Origin: MH13 sp042140245
Lineage (GTDB): Bacteria; Pseudomonadota; Alphaproteobacteria; Rhizobiales; MH13
Direction of reading: 5' to 3'
Assembly (NCBI RefSeq): GCF_042140245.1
Contig: NZ_CP159483.1
Coordinates: forward strand, 1,178,001 to 1,242,000
DNA: 64,000 nucleotides
Shown: piece by piece, positions 54,813 to 63,631 of the stretch
How the letters are laid out: the number at the start of each line of letters is the position of its first letter
Position numbering within the stretch: the first letter of the stretch is position 1
Translations under genes and position numbers: made by a program
The notes under the pieces: model-generated
Seen by the model: the letters and a program-made list of their open reading frames with translations, nothing else
Databases searched by the model: none
What the model was told of the DNA's origin: nothing

Positions 54813-55577
54813 ATGCCTCTTTCTATCTTTTTGATCACCCATAATGAGGCTGCCAGGCTTGGTCAGGTACTCAGCGCCGCGAGCGCTTTAAGTGATGACC
54901 TTGTGATCGTTGACTCCGGTTCGACCGACGGCACGCTTGAGATCGCCAAACAGCATGGTGCGCGCGTGTTTCATCGCGATTGGACAGGTTATGGTGCGCA
55001 GAAGCGTTTCGCTGAAGATCAGTGCCAGAATGATTGGCTTTTGAACCTCGATGCTGATGAGGTCGTGACACCTGCACTGATTGAAGAGATCAACGCGCTT
55101 TTCAACTCAGGCGAGCTTCAGCCCGAGGCTTACAAAGTGCATATTCGTAACCTCTACCCCGGGGACACAAAGCCGCGACCTTTTGCGACTGATTACAATG
55201 TTGTTCGACTTTATCATCGCTCTGCGGGCCGCTATCGCGATGACCCTGTCTACGACCGTGTGGTGCTGGAGGCTGGTACCTCGGTTCGGCAGCTAGCTGC
55301 GCCAATCTATCATCATTCCATCATCAGCTGGTTTCACATGGTTGATAAAGCCAACCGGTTCACCAGCCACGAGATTGGCAAGATCGCGACTAAACCACGC
55401 TGGGCGCTCATGATCCGCTTGGTTACCGAGATGCCGCTGCAGTTTCTGCGCAACTATTTCTTGCGCGGTCATTGGTTGGGTGGTTGGAAGGGCTTCGTTT
55501 TCGCCCTTAATACCGCTTACTTGCGCACTCTGCGTATCGCTAAAGCGCTTGAGGAAAAAGACATCAAGGGGCGTTAG
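54813..55577 (+). CDS. Family 2 glycosyltransferase (lipopolysaccharide core type)
   Basis: A 254-residue GT2 enzyme with GT-A fold motifs: SIFLITHNEAARLGQVL at the start, VDSGSTDGTLEIAKQHG, and the metal-binding DAD in NLDADEVVTP. The size, the C-terminal amphipathic region (PLQFLRNYFLRGHWLGGWKG) and the KRFAEDQCQNDWLLNLD context match the WaaE/KdtX-like branch that adds a sugar to lipopolysaccharide core. Substrate is inferred. It is a single gene between the SQR pair and the initiator tRNA. Confidence 0.85.
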   Translation: MPLSIFLITHNEAARLGQVLSAASALSDDLVIVDSGSTDGTLEIAKQHGARVFHRDWTGYGAQKRFAEDQCQNDWLLNLDADEVVTPALIEEINALFNSGELQPEAYKVHIRNLYPGDTKPRPFATDYNVVRLYHRSAGRYRDDPVYDRVVLEAGTSVRQLAAPIYHHSIISWFHMVDKANRFTSHEIGKIATKPRWALMIRLVTEMPLQFLRNYFLRGHWLGGWKGFVFALNTAYLRTLRIAKALEEKDIKGR

Positions 55578-55723
55578 TGCTCGATTGATAGCCTTGGATG
55601 CTGCAAAGCAAAAAAACTGTCACAAATCATGTATTTGCCCCTTGTATTCATTGCGCAAGGCTCGTACATCAGGCGCTCGCACGATGGATCAGGCAGTCAT
55701 TATGATTGGTCACCGTGCCGTGT

Positions 55724-55800
<77 letters not shown>

Positions 55801-56114
55801 TTTCATTCAAAATTATGCAAATAAATCAGCTTCTTAGCTAAACATGTGATGATGCCCAGAATCGGATCTAATTAAGTCAATGACTTAGCCTTGCAGGCTC
55901 AAATCACCCGCAACCAACCCAAAACGACATCCTTTTCAGACTGCGATTTCACACCATCATCCGCTGATATTGGATTTCCAAGGTCAGTGATGGCGTATTG
56001 CTCCCTAAACTTGCGCGTCGTGTTGGGTGCAGCGATGTCGGCAGTTGGCGGCAAAGCGGCCGTAAGCATCAGCCTGTGTTTCAATGCTGATCTTCATGGG
56101 AAAGGAGATCAGCC
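55801..56114 (+). other. 314-base AT-rich stretch between tRNA-fMet and the integrase gene
   Basis: No gene seen. It holds the perfect palindrome TAAGTCA-A-TGACTTA (55873-55887), the degenerate tRNA-end copy (55893-55916) and a good AAAGGAG ribosome site for the integrase at 56101. The first 90 bases are strongly AT-rich, typical of attachment-site flanks. Confidence 0.6.
55893..55916 (+). repeat. Degenerate copy of tRNA-fMet 3' end (att-like)
   Basis: GCAGGCTCAAATC (12 of 13 bases as in 55773-55785) and then CCCGCAACCA (identical to 55791-55800), with four bases missing between the blocks. It is a partial duplicate of the tRNA 3' end, as left by tRNA-targeting integration. Confidence 0.6.
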
Positions 56115-56741
56115 ATGGCTGTCATACTGCAATATGCCGCCCCATATCGCCCTTGGAACAAGGGAAAACTCGTTGGGCAGAAACCGCCACTCAAACCCCG
56201 CGAAGTTTGGGCCATTCGGGTCCGGTTTCAGATCGCCAACAAGAAACGCGACCTGGCCCTCTTCAATCTGTCGCTCGACAGCAAGCTACGCGGCTGCGAC
56301 CTGCTAAGCCTGAAGGTCTCGGACGTTCGGACCGGTGGCGATGTTGGGAGCCGAACCAAGATCATTCAAAAGAAGACTGGCAATCCGGTCCAATTTGAGA
56401 TCATGGATCAGTCCCGAGATGCGATCCGCGATTGGTGTGAGTTCAAAGGGCTGGAGCAGTATGAATGGCTGTTCCCAAGCCGGAAGGATCGCAACCATCA
56501 CCTCTCAACATGCCAGTACGCCCGTCTGGTCGACGACTGGGTCCAGTCGATCGGTCTTCGATGCTCAGCGTACGGAACCCACTCCATGCGCCGCACCAAA
56601 GCGACGCTGATTTATCGAAAGACCGGTAACCTGCGGGCAGTGCAACTCTTACTCGGTCACACCAAGATTGACAGCACGGTCCGTTATCTTGGCGTCGAGG
56701 TCGAAGATGCGTTGGAATTGGCCGAGAGCATTGAGCTGTAG
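56115..56741 (+). CDS. Compact tyrosine recombinase / integrase
   Basis: A 208-residue site-specific recombinase. It has the full catalytic set: R59 (SKLRGCDLLSLKV), a Lys in TKIIQKKTGNP, H156-x-x-R159 (THSMRRTKA), H182 (LLGHTKIDS) and nucleophile Y191 (VRYLGV). There is little room for the N-terminal core-binding domain usual in phage integrases, as in the small FimB/FimE-like group. It lies 315 bases downstream of tRNA-fMet and the tRNA-end copy, pointing to a role in element integration at this tRNA. The protein appears intact. Confidence 0.88.
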   Translation: MAVILQYAAPYRPWNKGKLVGQKPPLKPREVWAIRVRFQIANKKRDLALFNLSLDSKLRGCDLLSLKVSDVRTGGDVGSRTKIIQKKTGNPVQFEIMDQSRDAIRDWCEFKGLEQYEWLFPSRKDRNHHLSTCQYARLVDDWVQSIGLRCSAYGTHSMRRTKATLIYRKTGNLRAVQLLLGHTKIDSTVRYLGVEVEDALELAESIEL

Positions 56742-57060
56742 TCTCGCGCCCGTCCATTTGTGGCGGCCAAGCCAACCATAGCTTTAGCCTTGGAAGCTAA
56801 GAGGCGGTCCGAACAAATCGATAATCCTGACAAGCAGGCATAAAGGGTGGTCGATAGAACGCGTTGTAGATCTATCGCTACTCGAGTTTCACGTCGGTCC
56901 CTAAGCGAGCGGCCAGATCGGCCTGGTACCGGCCATCGGTGCGTAGGACACTCTCCACTTCCAACACCTTTCAGTTGAAGACCACTCGAGAGCTCTCGAG
57001 AAGGACGCTCTTGACATTTTCAATCATCATTTCATACGGTGAATAAAACGGGAGGTTCGA
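56742..57060. other. 319-base stretch between the integrase and GntR genes
   Basis: No intact gene. A short reverse-strand frame ending at a TAG near 56878 reads KVLEVESVLRTDGRYQADLA and could be a gene remnant, unrecognised. The perfect 16-bp palindrome CTCGAGAGCTCTCGAG lies at 56985-57000. TTGACA at 57012-57017 may be the -35 box of the catabolic operon; the -10 box is not clear. Confidence 0.5.
56985..57000. promoter_or_regulatory. Perfect 16-bp palindrome, candidate GntR operator
   Basis: CTCGAGAGCTCTCGAG sits 12 bases before a TTGACA box and 60 bases before the GntR gene. Its position and symmetry fit an autoregulatory operator; there is no direct evidence of binding. Confidence 0.45.
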
Positions 57061-57771
57061 TTGAACAAGATCGAGCAAGAAAGTCTGCCGAAAAAGGTAG
57101 CTGATCGCCTGCAGGCGCAGATCATAGACGATAGGCTGGAAGCTGGCGCTCGGCTGCCCACTGAGCCGGAGCTCATGGAGCAGTATGGCGTGAGCCGCAC
57201 CGTTGTGCGCGAGGCCGCCGCTTTGCTGGTGAGCCGCGGCCTTGTCGAAGTCCGTCCGCGCCGTGGCATGACCGTTCGCGAGCCGGATGGTACTGGCGTT
57301 GCAGAATCCCTGGCCGCGCAGCTGCAAATGAGCCGCGTCTCGCTCCCCCAGCTGCTGGAAGTGCGCTTAACGCTGGAAACGGCGATGGCGCGGATTGCCG
57401 CTTCAAACCGAACCGAAGAAGACATTGCGCGCCTTGAGGCCAACGTTGCGGAAATGGCAGCGCCTAATGCTGATCGCAACAACACGATCCACCTGGATAT
57501 CGCGTTCCACGAGGCCTTGGCGGAAGCCACGCACAACCCTTTTTTCCTGATGGTGAGCCGCCCGATCAATGATCTGCTGCGGGTCCTTTACATCGACAAG
57601 GTCGGGTACATGTCGCTGCGCGATACGACCATTGCAGAGCACCGGGCCATCGTTGATGCGATCCGTGCCAGCGACCCCGTCGCGGCCGATCAGGCAACCG
57701 TCCAACACCTTTCTCGGGTGGGTGACAGCGTCAAAACGATGATTGCCTCGTCTGGGGGGCTGCACTCGTGA
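57061..57771 (+). CDS. GntR-family (FadR subgroup) transcriptional regulator
   Basis: A 236-residue regulator with a TTG start supported by GGGAGG seven bases upstream. The N-terminal winged helix reads LEAGARLPTEPELMEQYGVS and RTVVREAAALLVSRGLVEVR. The C-terminal FCD effector domain has the metal-binding pattern (LDIAFHEALAEATHNPFFLM and IAEHRAIVDAI, His residues). FadR-type proteins repress catabolic operons and release on a carboxylated or sugar-acid effector. Its stop overlaps the GTG start of the dehydrogenase gene (GTGA), so it is the first gene of the operon. Confidence 0.9.
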   Translation: MNKIEQESLPKKVADRLQAQIIDDRLEAGARLPTEPELMEQYGVSRTVVREAAALLVSRGLVEVRPRRGMTVREPDGTGVAESLAAQLQMSRVSLPQLLEVRLTLETAMARIAASNRTEEDIARLEANVAEMAAPNADRNNTIHLDIAFHEALAEATHNPFFLMVSRPINDLLRVLYIDKVGYMSLRDTTIAEHRAIVDAIRASDPVAADQATVQHLSRVGDSVKTMIASSGGLHS

Positions 57772-58808
57772 GGGCGCTTCAAGTCACGGGCCCCAAGGCG
57801 ATCGCGCTGCGCGAGGTCCCCGACCCGGACGTTGGTCCGGACGATGTGCTCATCGCCGTGAAGGCGGTCGGCATATGCGGCACCGATATTGAAATCATCG
57901 ACGGCCACATGGCCTATTACACCAGCGGCGCGGCGGACTACCCGATCACCATCGGCCACGAGTGGGTCGGAACCGTGGAAGCTATGGGGTCTGAAGTTCA
58001 CGGGCTGAGCCTTGGCGACCAAGTGGTCGGCGAAGTCAGCATTGGCTGCGGCGTGTGCGAATCGTGCCGGTCAGGCGCCTATCATCGCTGTCCCTATCGT
58101 ACAGAAACAGGCGTGATGAACCGCAATGGCGGCATGGCCGACAAGGTCGCTCTGCCATCTCGCGCTGTGCATCGGGTCTCCGACCAAGTCTCGCTTGCCA
58201 GCGCTGCCTTGGTTGAGCCTACAGCCATTGCCTACAACGGCGTGCGCCTGGCCGGCGTGTCGCCATCCACCAAGGTTGCGATCATCGGCGATGGTCCGAT
58301 CGGACTGCTGCTCTTGCAGGTCGCTGTTGCGTTTGGCGCGGCCCGGCTCGTGATGATTGGTGCGGACACCCAGCGTCTTGCGCTTGCCAGCAAGTCCGGC
58401 GCGGAAGCCGTGATTGACGTGCGGACGGCGGGATGGCGCGCTGCCGTCGATGAAGCCTTCTCCGGGGAAGCCCCGGACATCATCCTGGAAGCAAGCGGCA
58501 ATCCAGCCGGCGTCGATGCAGCGATTGAAATCGCAACGCCGGGCGCGACGATCGTCTTGCAAGGGTTGTGCGGCGCGCGGCCGGACCAAGGCTTCGATCT
58601 TGACCGGATCGTCGTCAACGATCTGACGCTGCGCGGCGCCCTGGGCAGCCCGGGTATCTGGCCCGATGTGATTGACCTTATCGAGCGTGGTCGCATCGAC
58701 CCATCACTGATCGTCACGCATACACTGCCGCTGTCGGACTATGCCCAAGCTTTTGAGGCCGTGCGCTCGCGTGAGGCGATAAAGGTCATTCTGAGGCCGG
58801 ACGCATGA
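57768..58808 (+). CDS. Zinc-dependent alcohol dehydrogenase (sugar/polyol type)
   Basis: A 346-residue medium-chain dehydrogenase with a GTG start coupled to the regulator stop. Catalytic zinc ligands are C37 (GICGTD), H64 and E65 (GHEW). Structural zinc ligands are C94, C97, C100 and C108. The NAD-binding motif GDGPIGLLLLQVA is present. The closest groups are sorbitol, L-idonate, threonine and galactitol dehydrogenases. With a sugar ABC transporter and a lactonase downstream, oxidation of a sugar or polyol is the most likely role; the substrate cannot be read from sequence. Confidence 0.88.
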   Translation: MRALQVTGPKAIALREVPDPDVGPDDVLIAVKAVGICGTDIEIIDGHMAYYTSGAADYPITIGHEWVGTVEAMGSEVHGLSLGDQVVGEVSIGCGVCESCRSGAYHRCPYRTETGVMNRNGGMADKVALPSRAVHRVSDQVSLASAALVEPTAIAYNGVRLAGVSPSTKVAIIGDGPIGLLLLQVAVAFGAARLVMIGADTQRLALASKSGAEAVIDVRTAGWRAAVDEAFSGEAPDIILEASGNPAGVDAAIEIATPGATIVLQGLCGARPDQGFDLDRIVVNDLTLRGALGSPGIWPDVIDLIERGRIDPSLIVTHTLPLSDYAQAFEAVRSREAIKVILRPDA

Positions 58809-60313
58809 GTGCAGGTCTGGTCTGTCGTGATCTCGTCAAAACCTATGGACGCGTGACTGTGGTGCGCGGGGTGGGTTTGACCCTCGCTCCGGGAGAAATC
58901 CGTGCCGTCATCGGTGAGAACGGTGCGGGTAAATCCACGCTGATGAAGATGATTGCCGGCATCGTTCCACCAAGCGCTGGGGCTATTACGCTCAACGGCG
59001 CACCGCTGACCATGGCTTCGCCGCGCGATGCAACCGACGCTGGCATCGCCATTGTCCATCAAGAGCTTCAGCTCGTCCCCGCGCTGAACCTTGCCGACAA
59101 TGTCATGCTTGTGCGGCCGCCAGGACTGACGGCACGTCGCGGGTCGCGCGCTGAATACCAATTCGTCCAAACCCTGTTTGATCGCGTCGGTCTTAAGCGC
59201 CGCCCCACAGACAAGGCTGCTTCACTCTCAGCTGCTGAAGCGCAGTTGCTGGAAGTTGCCAAAGCGCTGGCCTTGAACGCCCAATTCATCATCTTTGATG
59301 AACCGACATCCGCACTCCCCCCAGCGGAAGTTGACCGTCTGCTCTCGTTGATCGAGGGCCTGCGCGAGGACGATATCGGCATCCTCTACATCTCCCATCA
59401 TCTCACCGAGATCATGCGGATTGCCGACACCATCACCGTGCTGCGCGACGGTCGCGAGGTTGGTAACCTCAAGAAGAGCGAGACGTCACTGGACGAGATG
59501 ATCCAGCGGATGGTGGATCGCCCTGTCTCGCTCTATGCCAGCGCGTTGAAGCCGCACAGTGATGACGTGGCAATCCGCGTCCGCGACCTTGCGACCGCCT
59601 CGGTTCGCGACCTCAGCTTTGATGTCCACCGAGGAGAGATCTTCGGTTTTGCGGGCCTGATAGGCTCAGGCATGCACGATGCGGCGATGGCGCTGGTTGG
59701 CGCCGAGCGTGCGATCACTGGAACGGTTGAGATAGAAGGCCGTACGGTGCGGCTGTCCTCACCACATGAGGCGGCACGGGCCGGTATTGTGTTGGTGCCG
59801 GAAGAGCGAAAAGAGCAAGCGATTGTTCCCGACCTCAGCGTGCACCAAAATCTGCACGTTGGTCGCCACGATCGCTTTTCGCGCTTTGGACTTGTCGACC
59901 TGCGAGCCCTGGCAGCCAAGACCCGTTCGCTCATTCAAGAATTCAACGTGCGGCTAGCATCGCCGCATCAGGCGATCTCGACCCTGTCGGGCGGCAACCA
60001 GCAAAAGACAATTGTCTCGCGCTGCGTTCAGTCTGATCCCAAGCTCTTGATTGTAGGCGAGCCTACGCGCGGCGTGGATATCGGCGCCAAAGACGAAATC
60101 CATCAGCGGATCATCGATCTGGCCGCCGCCGGAACAACCATCATCGTCGTTTCCTCCGAGCTCGATGAGGTTCTGGCATTGTCGCATCGCGTCGCGGTGT
60201 TCTCTGAGCGCCGGATGGTCGGTGTCTTGGACAAGGCCGAGGCAACGCCGACCTGCGTCATGGAACTCGCCACCCCCAAATCTCGTGAGGAGGCGGTCGA
60301 TGTCGCTGCTTAA
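58805..60313 (+). CDS. Sugar ABC transporter ATPase (RbsA/MglA type)
   Basis: A 502-residue fused double ATPase of the CUT2 class. Walker A of the first half is GENGAGKST (37-45), with signature LSAAEAQLLEVAKAL (degenerate) and Walker B FIIFDEPTSAL. The second half lacks a Walker A lysine (GLIGSGMHDAAMALV), as usual in this family, and has LSGGNQQKTIVSR and LLIVGEPTRGVD. It drives uptake of a monosaccharide-like substrate. The start overlaps the dehydrogenase stop (ATGA), and the next gene begins 14 bases inside it. Confidence 0.93.
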   Translation: MSAGLVCRDLVKTYGRVTVVRGVGLTLAPGEIRAVIGENGAGKSTLMKMIAGIVPPSAGAITLNGAPLTMASPRDATDAGIAIVHQELQLVPALNLADNVMLVRPPGLTARRGSRAEYQFVQTLFDRVGLKRRPTDKAASLSAAEAQLLEVAKALALNAQFIIFDEPTSALPPAEVDRLLSLIEGLREDDIGILYISHHLTEIMRIADTITVLRDGREVGNLKKSETSLDEMIQRMVDRPVSLYASALKPHSDDVAIRVRDLATASVRDLSFDVHRGEIFGFAGLIGSGMHDAAMALVGAERAITGTVEIEGRTVRLSSPHEAARAGIVLVPEERKEQAIVPDLSVHQNLHVGRHDRFSRFGLVDLRALAAKTRSLIQEFNVRLASPHQAISTLSGGNQQKTIVSRCVQSDPKLLIVGEPTRGVDIGAKDEIHQRIIDLAAAGTTIIVVSSELDEVLALSHRVAVFSERRMVGVLDKAEATPTCVMELATPKSREEAVDVAA

Positions 60314-61283
60314 CGAAACCCAAGTCGACACCGGACGCTCGAGTTCAGGCCTGCGCAAACTCTCCGTTTTGTGGGAAGTGCCTGAGCTTCGCTTGTTGCT
60401 GGCCATTCTGATTGGCGTTGCCTGTTTGGCGATGGTCTCCGACGCTTTTTTGACAGGCCGCAACCTTCGCTCCGTCCTCCTTGGTTTTTCCTTTGTTGGG
60501 ATCGCAGCCATCGGCCAGTTGCTTGTGATCATCACGGGCCGGATCGACTTATCTGGCGGCTCGGTGATGGGCCTGGCTGGCATGGTTTGCGCGCTCACCA
60601 TGGCCGCCGGAATGAGCATGTGGGTGGCTATGGCAGCCGGCGTTCTTGCTGGGGCCGCCATAGGGCTCTTCAATGGCGTTTTCAGCGTACGCTTTGGCAT
60701 CACATCGTTCATCGTCACCTTAGGCACGCTGCAAATCGCACGCGGGATCACCGTCGGCTTAACCGAAGGCGACACGGTTACGGGCTTTCCCGATCTCTTC
60801 CTCTTCCTCGGATCCGGACGGATTGTGGGCGTGCCCATCCCCGTGATCATTTTGGTGGTGGTCGCAGTGTCCGTCGCGGCCTTCCTGCGTTTTACCGGCG
60901 CCGGCCGTGAGCTCTACGCCATCGGCGGCAATGAATCCGCTGCCCGCTTGGCAGGCGTCCCCGTCAAGCGCCTTCAATATCTCGTCTTCATCGCGAGCGG
61001 AACGCTTGCCGGTCTCGCGGGCGTGCTTCTGACAGCACGTCTCGGCGCGGCCGTGAGCAATGCCGCCGCAGGATATGAGCTGACGATCATCGCCTCCGTC
61101 GTCATTGGCGGCGCGAGCCTTGCGGGCGGCTTCGGCACAGCGTTTGGCGTCGTCTTGGGCGCTTTGCTGATCGCCTTCGTCAACAACGCCCTCGTCCTTC
61201 TTACGGTGCCAACCTACTGGCAGCAGACATTTATTGGCGCCGTCATTGTCGCTGCCGCTCTTCTCGATCGCCTGAGGCGATGA
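60300..61283 (+). CDS. Sugar ABC transporter permease (RbsC type)
   Basis: A 327-residue membrane protein from ATG 60300 (GAGGAGG upstream); the longest frame from 60165 reads out of the ATPase and is not real. About ten hydrophobic helices. The EAA-like motif NESAARLAGVPVKRLQYLVF is typical of BPD_transp_2 permeases of the RbsC/AraH/XylH class. It forms the channel for the sugar system with the ATPase that overlaps it by 14 bases. Confidence 0.92.
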   Translation: MSLLNETQVDTGRSSSGLRKLSVLWEVPELRLLLAILIGVACLAMVSDAFLTGRNLRSVLLGFSFVGIAAIGQLLVIITGRIDLSGGSVMGLAGMVCALTMAAGMSMWVAMAAGVLAGAAIGLFNGVFSVRFGITSFIVTLGTLQIARGITVGLTEGDTVTGFPDLFLFLGSGRIVGVPIPVIILVVVAVSVAAFLRFTGAGRELYAIGGNESAARLAGVPVKRLQYLVFIASGTLAGLAGVLLTARLGAAVSNAAAGYELTIIASVVIGGASLAGGFGTAFGVVLGALLIAFVNNALVLLTVPTYWQQTFIGAVIVAAALLDRLRR

Positions 61284-61321
61284 GCCAACCAAGAAACCCA
61301 AAATGCACTAGGGAGCCCATT

Positions 61322-62314
61322 ATGACCACCAAACCCGGTATGAACCGGCGCGACGTTCTTAAAGGCGGCGTCACACTGACCATCGCAGGCGCAACCGCGA
61401 CTGTTTTCTTGCCCAGGAAATCGCGCGCGCAAGGCACTGTTTCGCTCGCGTTCGTTCCCAAGGCGCTCAACAACCCAGTTTTTGAGATCACACGCGCTGG
61501 AGCGGAAGATCGGGTGGCTGAGTTGGATGGGGTCAGTTTCCGCTGGGTCGGTCCCACGACGACCGATGCTGCCGCCCAGTCGCAGATTATTGATGATCTC
61601 GTCGTCCAGGGTGTGGACGGTATCTGCCTATCGGCCAACGACCCGGCCGCACTGATGCCTGCCATCAACCGCGCCACGAGCGAAGGCGTCGCGGTCATCA
61701 CCTGGGATGCCAACTCGCCTGACAGCCAGCGGCTCACCAATGTTGCCATCGACCAGGAAGAGGCGGGCTTTATGGCCGGCCAACAGATGCTGAGCCGCAT
61801 TCAATCGGGCAAGGTCGCCATCCTCACAGGCACGCCTGGCGCGCTCAACCTGGAGCAGCGTCGCGATGGATTCCTGCGCGGTATCGAAGGCTCCGACCTT
61901 GAAGTGATCGCCACCGATCCGAACTTTGACGATGTCCAGCGTGCCGTTGAAATCGTTGAGCAGCGGATCAACGCAACGCCTAACCTTGCCGGATATTTCT
62001 TCGTCGGCATGTGGCCGTTCTTCGCCGATCTGGAAACCATGCCGCAGCTCAAAGAGTTCGTCTCCGGTGGCGGCATCTGCGTGTCCCTTGATGCGCTGAG
62101 CGGAGCCATCGCCGCCGTTGAAGAGGGCTATTGCAACATCTTGATCGGCTATTCCTGGTACGGCTTCGGCACGACCGCTGTCGATGTGTTGGTGGATTAT
62201 GTCCGTAACGGTGTTGAGCCAAACGATCCGCTCTACACGGATCTCTTCATTGTCGATGAATCGAACATCGCTGAATACGCAGCACTTGATCGGGAAACCG
62301 AAGGTCGATGGTAG
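61322..62314 (+). CDS. Tat-exported periplasmic sugar-binding protein (RbsB type)
   Basis: A 330-residue periplasmic substrate-binding protein. The ATG at 61322 has GGGAG upstream; a start at 61280 overlapping the permease stop is also possible. The N-terminus MNRRDVLKGGVTLTIAGATA is a Tat signal, unusual because most sugar-binding proteins are Sec-exported. The Peripla_BP_4 fold is shown by LAFVPKALNNPVFEITRAGA and GVDGICLSANDPAALMPAIN. It is likely to bind a pentose, polyol or autoinducer-like sugar. The gene order dehydrogenase-ATPase-permease-binding protein indicates one operon. Confidence 0.9.
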   Translation: MTTKPGMNRRDVLKGGVTLTIAGATATVFLPRKSRAQGTVSLAFVPKALNNPVFEITRAGAEDRVAELDGVSFRWVGPTTTDAAAQSQIIDDLVVQGVDGICLSANDPAALMPAINRATSEGVAVITWDANSPDSQRLTNVAIDQEEAGFMAGQQMLSRIQSGKVAILTGTPGALNLEQRRDGFLRGIEGSDLEVIATDPNFDDVQRAVEIVEQRINATPNLAGYFFVGMWPFFADLETMPQLKEFVSGGGICVSLDALSGAIAAVEEGYCNILIGYSWYGFGTTAVDVLVDYVRNGVEPNDPLYTDLFIVDESNIAEYAALDRETEGRW

Positions 62315-62691
62315 CCGGACTCCCGACGAAGGATGCGTCGGCGCGTGACGTCGCCTGGTCTTACTGGCAGGCGGAAATCGATCGCGACGTGGAGAAGGTG
62401 CTCGCGCATTACCACAGCGATGCGGTGTTCGTGCCGAACGGGCGGCAGCTCACCGGCCATGCCGAAATCCGCACGTTCTACGACGAAAGCTGTCGGCTTT
62501 ACCCGACGCTGGAGGTTGAGATCGTCCGCGAGAGCAGAGGTGGGAACATCGTCGCGTTGGAATGGTCGGCCGCTGTGACGGACCGCAGCAACCTGCGCAT
62601 ACCCTTTGTCGGGGTCAATCTCGTCACCATTGAAGCGGGCCGGTTTCGCGAAGTGCGGGCCTACTTCGACACGTCAGTTCTCCTCCCCTGA
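62308..62691 (+). CDS. SnoaL/NTF2-like protein
   Basis: A 127-residue single-domain protein of the NTF2-like fold: ARDVAWSYWQAEIDRDVEKV, HYHSDAVFVPNGRQLTGHAE, and FREVRAYFDTSVLLP at the end. Members are isomerases, dehydratases or binding proteins with a conical pocket. It overlaps the binding-protein gene by seven bases, so it belongs to the operon and may process its substrate or an intermediate, for example as an isomerase. Function is inferred from context only. Confidence 0.78.
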   Translation: MVAGLPTKDASARDVAWSYWQAEIDRDVEKVLAHYHSDAVFVPNGRQLTGHAEIRTFYDESCRLYPTLEVEIVRESRGGNIVALEWSAAVTDRSNLRIPFVGVNLVTIEAGRFREVRAYFDTSVLLP

Positions 62692-62696
62692 CGGTT

Positions 62697-62726
62697 ATCG
62701 CAGGCGCTCTTATCGGCGCCTGCGAT
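62697..62726 (+). other. Perfect 11-bp hairpin inside the catabolic operon
   Basis: ATCGCAGGCGC/GCGCCTGCGAT with an eight-base loop lies between the SnoaL-like and lactonase genes. No T-run follows, so full termination is unlikely. It could stabilise the upstream mRNA or partly reduce downstream expression. Confidence 0.55.
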
Positions 62727-62752
62727 GATGCCTCTTCAGATCAAGCGAAGCT

Positions 62753-63631
62753 ATGACACCGGTACGTTTCTCCGACCATTCATCTGTCCTTGCCGAAGGT
62801 CCCATGTGGGATCATCGGACCGACACGCTGTATTGGGTGGATATTGATGCTGGGGCGCTTTGGGCAAAGCGATCAGGCCACCCATCGCGTAAGCTCTATG
62901 AAGACGCTGACTACCTCTGCGGTGTTTGGCTCGCGGATAATGGCGGTTTCATCATTGCCGGCGGTGCGGGATTGCATGTCCTGAACGCGGAAGGCGCACC
63001 GCTCGCGCACCCGCTTGCGACACCACAGATCGGCGCCAACATGCGCTTAAACGATGGCGGGATCGACCCTCAAGGACGTTTGGTGATTGGCACGATGGGG
63101 CGCGAGGAGCCGGACTTCGCCCAGCCGCTTGGCGCCCTGTACCGACTGAGTGCGGATGGTGCGATCGAAACGTTGGTTGAAGGTCTCACGATTTCCAACG
63201 GGGTCGGTTGGTCACCGGACGGGCGCACGCTTTATCTAGCCGATACAATCAAAAAGCGCATTCTCATAATCGCCTATGGCACGCTCGACGGGCCTATCGA
63301 AGCTGACGGTTGCACCGCGATCGCGCTCGACGGATTGCCCGATGGGCTCTGCGTAAGCGCGGACGGCAGTTTGCTGGTCGCGATGATCACGGCAGGCCAA
63401 ATCATCCGCCTGTCGCCGACCGGCGAGGTGCTCGAAACCTTACCGCTTCCGGTTAGTTGTCCGACAGCGTGCTGCTTCGGGGGCTCGGACTTCAAAATGC
63501 TGTTCATCACGACGTCGACCCACCTTCTGCCGCCGGACCATGATGAAGCCGACGCAGGGTTTGTGCTGTCCTTGATGGATGCTGGGCAAGGACGGCCGGA
63601 AACGCCTTTTCGGACCGGGTTGACCTCGTGA
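62753..63631 (+). CDS. SMP-30/gluconolactonase family protein
   Basis: A 292-residue beta-propeller lactonase. The metal ligand Glu15 lies in LAEGPMWDHRTDTLYWVDID, and further ligands are in SNGVGWSPDGRTLYLADT and LPDGLCVSADGSLLV. Such enzymes hydrolyse aldono-lactones to aldonic acids using calcium or zinc. In this operon it would act after the dehydrogenase that makes a lactone. The stop overlaps the next start by four bases (GTGA). The C-terminus is a normal family length. Confidence 0.9.
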   Translation: MTPVRFSDHSSVLAEGPMWDHRTDTLYWVDIDAGALWAKRSGHPSRKLYEDADYLCGVWLADNGGFIIAGGAGLHVLNAEGAPLAHPLATPQIGANMRLNDGGIDPQGRLVIGTMGREEPDFAQPLGALYRLSADGAIETLVEGLTISNGVGWSPDGRTLYLADTIKKRILIIAYGTLDGPIEADGCTAIALDGLPDGLCVSADGSLLVAMITAGQIIRLSPTGEVLETLPLPVSCPTACCFGGSDFKMLFITTSTHLLPPDHDEADAGFVLSLMDAGQGRPETPFRTGLTS

